In this document: one piece after another, positions 5,820 through 8,793 of the stretch | Layout: every line of letters begins with the position of its first letter | Numbering within the stretch: the first letter of the stretch is position 1 | Assembly: GCA_021617435.1 (NCBI GenBank) | Contig: JAJWCP010000062.1 | Location: 1 to 8,793, forward strand | Source of the DNA: Pseudomonadota bacterium | GTDB taxonomy: Bacteria > Pseudomonadota > Alphaproteobacteria > RF32 > CAG-239 | DNA: 8,793 nt | Direction of reading: 5' to 3' | Notes under the pieces: model-generated | The model's input: only the letters and a program-made list of their open reading frames with translations | The model's database searches: none | What the model was told of the DNA's origin: nothing | Position numbers and translations under genes: made by a program

Positions 5820-6244
5820 TGTCTGCCGACTGAAACCGGAACGTATTTGCCTTGCGGATTGTAACCGTAATTAATCTGTTTATTACCGACTGAGGTGGCA
5901 ACATAATCGCCATTGGCATTATAGCCGTAACCAACACTTTCATGCCCGACGGTGGTGGGCACAAAATTGCCTTGAGCGTTGTAACCGTAACTGATGTCAT
6001 CATCGCCGATGGTCTTAGGCACGTAGTTGCCTTGAGCGTTGTAGCCGTATTCAATTTTGTCATTACCGACTGCGGTCGGAACATAATTGCCTTGCGCGTT
6101 GTAGCCGTAAGTTATACGTTTGCCGCCTACTTTAACCGGAACGTAATCGCCATGAGCGTTGTAACCGTATTCAATATTACCGGCATGAGCGGCGGATATG
6201 CCAAACAAAAAAGCGGCGGAATATAAAAGCAAAAATTTTTTCAT
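5816..6244 (-). CDS. Secreted protein of six 20-residue YGYN repeats, function unknown
   Basis: I do not recognise a named family. The 142-residue precursor has a clear Sec signal peptide (MKK, hydrophobic 4-18, AHA at 19-21, cleavage expected before Gly22). Almost all of the 121-residue mature part is six uninterrupted 20-residue units, with YGYN starting at residues 26, 46, 66, 86, 106 and 126. The unit reads roughly x-x-x-I-x-YGYNAQGNYVPTTVG; YGYN, the Gly at unit position 12, Val15 and Gly20 are invariant. Only Arg-His follows the last unit. Alternating hydrophobic/aromatic residues with Asn-Gly turns suggest stacked beta-hairpins. The pattern loosely recalls the YD repeat of RHS proteins (Y-x-Y-D-x-x-G), with Asn for Asp, but this is not evidence of homology. 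There is no cysteine, lipobox or C-terminal anchor. A periplasmic or extracellular binding or structural role is possible but unproven. AAGGAG lies 6-7 nt before the ATG. Confidence 0.85.
   Translation of the reverse strand: MKKFLLLYSAAFLFGISAAHAGNIEYGYNAHGDYVPVKVGGKRITYGYNAQGNYVPTAVGNDKIEYGYNAQGNYVPKTIGDDDISYGYNAQGNFVPTTVGHESVGYGYNANGDYVATSVGNKQINYGYNPQGKYVPVSVGRH
5825..6184 (-). repeat. Six tandem 60-bp coding repeats
   Basis: Six consecutive units of exactly 60 bp (360 bp, no indels) encode residues 21-140 of the secreted protein. The best conserved DNA segment is the one encoding YGYNAQG (on the plus strand ccttgagcgttgtaRccgta, R = a or g). Counted by hand, the adjacent units at 5941-6000 and 6001-6060 share 43 of 60 bases, and 6001-6060 and 6061-6120 share 40. 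The copies therefore differ considerably as DNA, often at synonymous sites, while the protein pattern is kept. That argues for old duplication with selection on the protein. Confidence 0.95.
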
Positions 6245-6264
6245 TGAATTTCTCCTTGTATAAA

Positions 6265-6293
6265 AATTTATGGGAAATAATGAAACAAGTCAA
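6265..6293 (-). promoter_or_regulatory. Putative promoter for the repeat-protein gene
   Basis: On the minus strand, TTGACT (6288-6293, 5 of 6) is followed after 17 nt by TAAATT (6265-6270, 4 of 6). It ends 20 nt before the start codon, so the leader would be short and carry the AAGGAG site almost at once. The -35 and spacing are good; the -10 is mediocre. Confidence 0.45.
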
Positions 6294-6301
6294 TATATAT
6301 G

Positions 6302-6331
6302 TTTACAAATATACATAAGCTAATTTAAAAT
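6302..6331 (+). promoter_or_regulatory. Putative promoter for the PRPP synthetase gene
   Basis: TTTACA (6302-6307, 5 of 6) is followed after 18 nt by TAAAAT (6326-6331, 5 of 6), 29 nt before the start codon. It lies back to back with the candidate promoter of the divergent repeat-protein gene; the two -35 boxes are only 8 nt apart. RNA polymerase binding on the two sides could therefore interfere. Confidence 0.45.
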
Positions 6332-6360
6332 AAGCTCAGATTAAATTTAAGGAGCGCGTT

Positions 6361-7278
6361 ATGAAAATAAATTTGTTGTCATCTGATGAGTATAATTATC
6401 TTAAATCGCTGTTTTTGAAGCAGTGCGGACAGTTTGAAAATGTTGATATAAATACTAAAACCTTTCCGGACGGCGAGCGTTATTGGCAAATTGAAAACGC
6501 TGATAAAATTAAAGATAAACCGGCGATTTATATTTGCGGAACTACAAATGATAACGCTATTTTTGAAGCTTATAACGTGGCGTCGGCATTGGTTAGGGAG
6601 CGGTGCTCGGCGTTGTATCTGCTTATTCCATATTTCGGGTACTCAACTATGGAACGCGCCACTAAAGAAGGCGAGGTGGTAACCGCTAAAAATATCGCTG
6701 CGCTGTTTAGCTCGCTGCCGCCGGCTCCGTTCGGTAATTTTGTGTATATGCTTGATTTACATTCATCCGGCATACCGTACTATTTTGAGCATACAATACA
6801 CCCTGTGCATTTAACTTCATGGTCGGTGATGAAAAAAATGATTTTAAGCTGCGCTGAAAATCCGGTTTTGGCATCGGCTGATATGGGACGCGCCAAATGG
6901 GTTGAAAAAATGGGTAATGAACTTGGTTTGGATACGGCGTATATCATGAAAAAACGCTTATCCGGCGCTGGGACAAAAGTGCTTGCTTTAAATGCCGATG
7001 TTAAAGGGCGCGATGTGGTGATTTTTGATGATTTAGTGCGTTCCGGCTCCACTCTGATAAAAGCGGCGGAAGCATATAAAGCCGCCGGCGCCAAAGATAT
7101 TCATACGGTGGCGGTGCATGGTGTGTTTGTTAAAGGTGCATTGGAAAAAATGGAGCAAAGCGGCTTGTTTAAGTCAGTTAAATGCACTAACTCGCACCCG
7201 ATTACGCAAAACATCAGCAGCAAGCTGTTAAGCGTTTATGATATATCGGCAGAATTTGTAAAAGAGCTGCTTTTGTAA
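6361..7278 (+). CDS. prs: Ribose-phosphate pyrophosphokinase, class II-like (PRPP synthetase)
   Basis: Transfers pyrophosphate from ATP (or another nucleotide) to ribose 5-phosphate, giving PRPP for nucleotide, histidine and tryptophan synthesis; cytoplasmic. The 305-residue chain has the two phosphoribosyltransferase-like domains: FPDGE at 35-39; PYFGYSTMERATKEGEV at 90-106; DLH with the catalytic-region His134; ADMG at 173-176; KKR at 197-199 (the catalytic-flexible-loop Lys/Arg site); VKGRDVVIFDD at 214-224; and the PRPP loop DDLVRSGST at 223-231. Standard bacterial Prs has YARQDRK and DDxxDTGGT at these places. The ME-R-x-x-x-EGEVVTAK and DDLVxSGxTL forms resemble plant class II enzymes, recalled as phosphate-independent with broader donor use. 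TAAGGAG lies 6 nt before the ATG. It stands alone, with its own terminator. The specific class is inferred from motifs; the reaction is fairly secure. Confidence 0.85.
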   Translation: MKINLLSSDEYNYLKSLFLKQCGQFENVDINTKTFPDGERYWQIENADKIKDKPAIYICGTTNDNAIFEAYNVASALVRERCSALYLLIPYFGYSTMERATKEGEVVTAKNIAALFSSLPPAPFGNFVYMLDLHSSGIPYYFEHTIHPVHLTSWSVMKKMILSCAENPVLASADMGRAKWVEKMGNELGLDTAYIMKKRLSGAGTKVLALNADVKGRDVVIFDDLVRSGSTLIKAAEAYKAAGAKDIHTVAVHGVFVKGALEKMEQSGLFKSVKCTNSHPITQNISSKLLSVYDISAEFVKELLL

Positions 7279-7283
7279 ATAAA

Positions 7284-7315
7284 AAAACAACCTCTGAATT
7301 TTCAGAGGTTGTTTT
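7284..7315. terminator. Bidirectional terminator between prs and the flotillin gene
   Basis: A perfect 15-bp inverted repeat (7284-7298 with 7301-7315; core CAACCTCTGAA/TTCAGAGGTTG) with a minimal apex, so the real loop is probably AATT. Four A on one side and four T on the other, plus the extra A-run at 7281-7283, give U-runs on both strands. It lies 5 nt past the prs stop and 18 nt past the stop of the convergent flotillin gene, and should serve both. Confidence 0.9.
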
Positions 7316-7333
7316 AATAGTGCGGACTAAAGT

Positions 7334-8761
7334 TTAGCCTTTATTCTCAGGCTTTACCTTAGACATGAGCCCTTCCAAGAGCTTTTTGCCTTCATCGGTG
7401 GAAGCCAGAGCTTCTAGCATGCCGCCAAGCGCGAATCCGCCGTTCGGAGAAAGGGCGTCAGCCGCTTTGGCAATGCCTTTTTGCACGTCACCGGCACCGG
7501 CGATAATCTTAATATCGGCGTTGCCAAGGTTCTTGGCTTGCTCAATACCGATGTTCTTGTATGCTTCAAGGTACTGGGTTTTAACCAGATAGTCTTGATA
7601 ACCGGCATTGGTACCGATTTCGGTTGACAATGCGATTTGCGCGTTAACAGACGCCATCTGGCGCTTGTTTTCAGCTTCGGCGTTAGCCTCACCGACTGCC
7701 TTAATGGCAAGAGCGTCATTGTCGGCAGCGATTTTTTTACCTTCAGATTCGGTGATAGCCTTGGTCTTTTGGGCTTCAGCCGCAATTTGAATTTGCTGCT
7801 GAGAAGTTTCCGCCTCAACGATTCTTGCCTTTTTCTGAATTTCGGCAGCCGCCAATCTGGCGCTTTCCTCAATTTGGGCGTTGCGCACCTTTTCAACCTC
7901 AATAACCGCCATTTCCTTTTCTTTGGTAATCTTGGCGGCGTCTTTGATACGCTGAGAAGATTCCTCTTGAGCAAGACCGATTTTAGCGCTGACTTCAGCT
8001 TTACGCTGACCGACGCTTTCATTGGCGTCTTGCTGTCTGAGTTCAATACTCTGTTTGGCGGAAATTTCAGCCTCTACAGCGGCTTTGTTGTTTTCAGCCA
8101 CAGCCACGCGAGAGTCTTTTTCAATCTCAGACTTCTTCTTTTTCATGATGTTTTCAATCACGCATTCGCCACTGGCATCACGGATGTCCATGAACTCAAT
8201 GTTTTTGACGGATTCCACACCCCAGCTTTTGAGAGATTCGGCAATCGCTAGCGTGAACTTTTCACCATATTTGTTACGTTCGCCCATAATCTCACTCAAA
8301 ACCTCGTTGGCGAGCAATGAGCGGGAAGAACCTTGCAAAATACTGGTGAGCTGTGATTTCAACTCGTCAAAATTACTGATACGAGATGCCGCTAATTTGT
8401 AATTGGAAATGCGGAAGAAGGCTTGAATATCAAGCGCGAACGGCAAACGATTTTTATCGTATCCGGGGTAATTATTGAGCCTGATGTCAAATACTGACAA
8501 AGGCAGAATGTTTACTGAAACTCCCAAGAATGGCAACCAGGTAGGCCATTTGTAGTACGTGTTTCCGGATGAAATGTTTTTTCCATCATAAACATCGGCA
8601 CCATAAATAAGCGTTTTGTTACCACGGCGCACAGTGTGCACCTCATTGGTAGGAACAACCCGGCGGAGCGATAAAATTTGCTTTACCAGAACGAGCAGAA
8701 AGATGACCAGTACGACGCCTACGCCGCACAAAATCCAATCTAGTACAGAAAAATACGTCAT
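7334..8761 (-). CDS. Flotillin-like SPFH-domain membrane protein
   Basis: A membrane scaffold protein that in bacteria forms oligomers in ordered membrane patches and influences secretion, signalling and envelope stress. From the ATG at 8761 it has 475 residues: one N-terminal membrane helix (about 4-28), a basic stretch, an SPFH/band-7 domain (about 33-205), then a long Ala/Glu/Lys/Gln-rich coiled coil (about 207-375). The flotillin-type tail ends with LGNADIKIIAGAG (411-423) and a Gly-rich, helix-forming terminus. Start choice is uncertain. The frame stays open to the window edge, with a TTG at 8785 (483 residues), but neither start has a recognisable Shine-Dalgarno sequence, and the AT-rich leader gives no guide. 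I prefer 8761 because it is the only ATG ahead of the membrane helix. No NfeD partner gene is visible; it could lie past the right edge. Confidence 0.88.
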   Translation of the reverse strand: MTYFSVLDWILCGVGVVLVIFLLVLVKQILSLRRVVPTNEVHTVRRGNKTLIYGADVYDGKNISSGNTYYKWPTWLPFLGVSVNILPLSVFDIRLNNYPGYDKNRLPFALDIQAFFRISNYKLAASRISNFDELKSQLTSILQGSSRSLLANEVLSEIMGERNKYGEKFTLAIAESLKSWGVESVKNIEFMDIRDASGECVIENIMKKKKSEIEKDSRVAVAENNKAAVEAEISAKQSIELRQQDANESVGQRKAEVSAKIGLAQEESSQRIKDAAKITKEKEMAVIEVEKVRNAQIEESARLAAAEIQKKARIVEAETSQQQIQIAAEAQKTKAITESEGKKIAADNDALAIKAVGEANAEAENKRQMASVNAQIALSTEIGTNAGYQDYLVKTQYLEAYKNIGIEQAKNLGNADIKIIAGAGDVQKGIAKAADALSPNGGFALGGMLEALASTDEGKKLLEGLMSKVKPENKG

Positions 8762-8793
8762 AAATAAAAAAATTAAGTTAAACAAAATAGTAT

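Noticed and set aside
5825..6184. CRISPR array suggested by regular 60-bp repeats
   Set aside because: The period is continuous coding sequence in one frame with a signal peptide and ribosome-binding site. There are no identical direct repeats separated by unique spacers.
5825..6184. RHS/YD-repeat toxin fragment
   Set aside because: Only a loose Y-x-Y-N-x-x-G resemblance. It lacks the Asp of YD, the RHS core and any toxin tip, and is a complete small secreted protein.
5806..6226. Long open frames opposite to and shifted from the repeat gene (5942-6226 on +, 5806-6084 on -)
   Set aside because: The 60-bp period is divisible by three, so any frame without a stop in one unit tends to stay open in all six. 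These frames have no ribosome-binding site and the real frame has a signal peptide.
7414..8251. Long frames overlapping the flotillin gene (7414-8046 on -, 7637-8251 and 8022-8402 on +)
   Set aside because: They are shadows of the Ala/Glu/Lys-rich coiled-coil codons, have biased low-complexity products, and have no start signals.

Overview
The window carries eight protein-coding genes and no RNA genes, CRISPR arrays or insertion sequences. The base composition is moderately AT-rich, with AT-rich spacers. The 77-residue acyl carrier protein is very close to the form I associate with Alphaproteobacteria. Together with a fermentative-type L-lactate dehydrogenase and two surface-glycan-type glycosyltransferases, this suggests an uncultured, possibly host- or gut-associated alphaproteobacterium. 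That placement is an inference from protein style; no rRNA or other phylogenetic marker is present.

Layout from left to right. A DUF805 membrane protein (104-802, -) and an L-lactate dehydrogenase (924-1850, -) each have their own hairpin terminator. Divergent from ldh lies the fatty-acid pair acpP (2119-2352, +) and fabF (2441-3703, +), separated by a terminator-like hairpin. A convergent hairpin closes fabF against a family-2 glycosyltransferase (3763-4791, -). A second family-2 glycosyltransferase (4953-5819, +) starts divergently from a 161-bp spacer with promoter-like signals on both strands. Its stop codon overlaps that of a convergent gene for a small secreted protein (5816-6244, -), whose mature part is six uninterrupted 20-residue repeats. 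Divergent from this is a ribose-phosphate pyrophosphokinase of unusual, class II-like type (6361-7278, +). A convergent bidirectional terminator separates it from a flotillin/SPFH-family membrane protein (7334 to about 8761, -), whose reading frame stays open to the right edge of the window.

Most genes appear to be single transcription units: perfect or near-perfect hairpins follow several of them, and strands alternate. The only clear functional module is acpP-fabF: AcpP carries the growing acyl chain that FabF elongates. The two glycosyltransferases probably act on envelope polysaccharide or lipopolysaccharide, but acceptor and sugar cannot be read from sequence. Ldh (NADH reoxidation) and PRPP synthetase (nucleotide precursor) are stand-alone metabolic genes. 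The flotillin and DUF805 proteins are membrane proteins of general type.

The item most likely to be undescribed is the six-repeat secreted protein at 5816-6244. The class II-like PRPP synthetase is the second most interesting.
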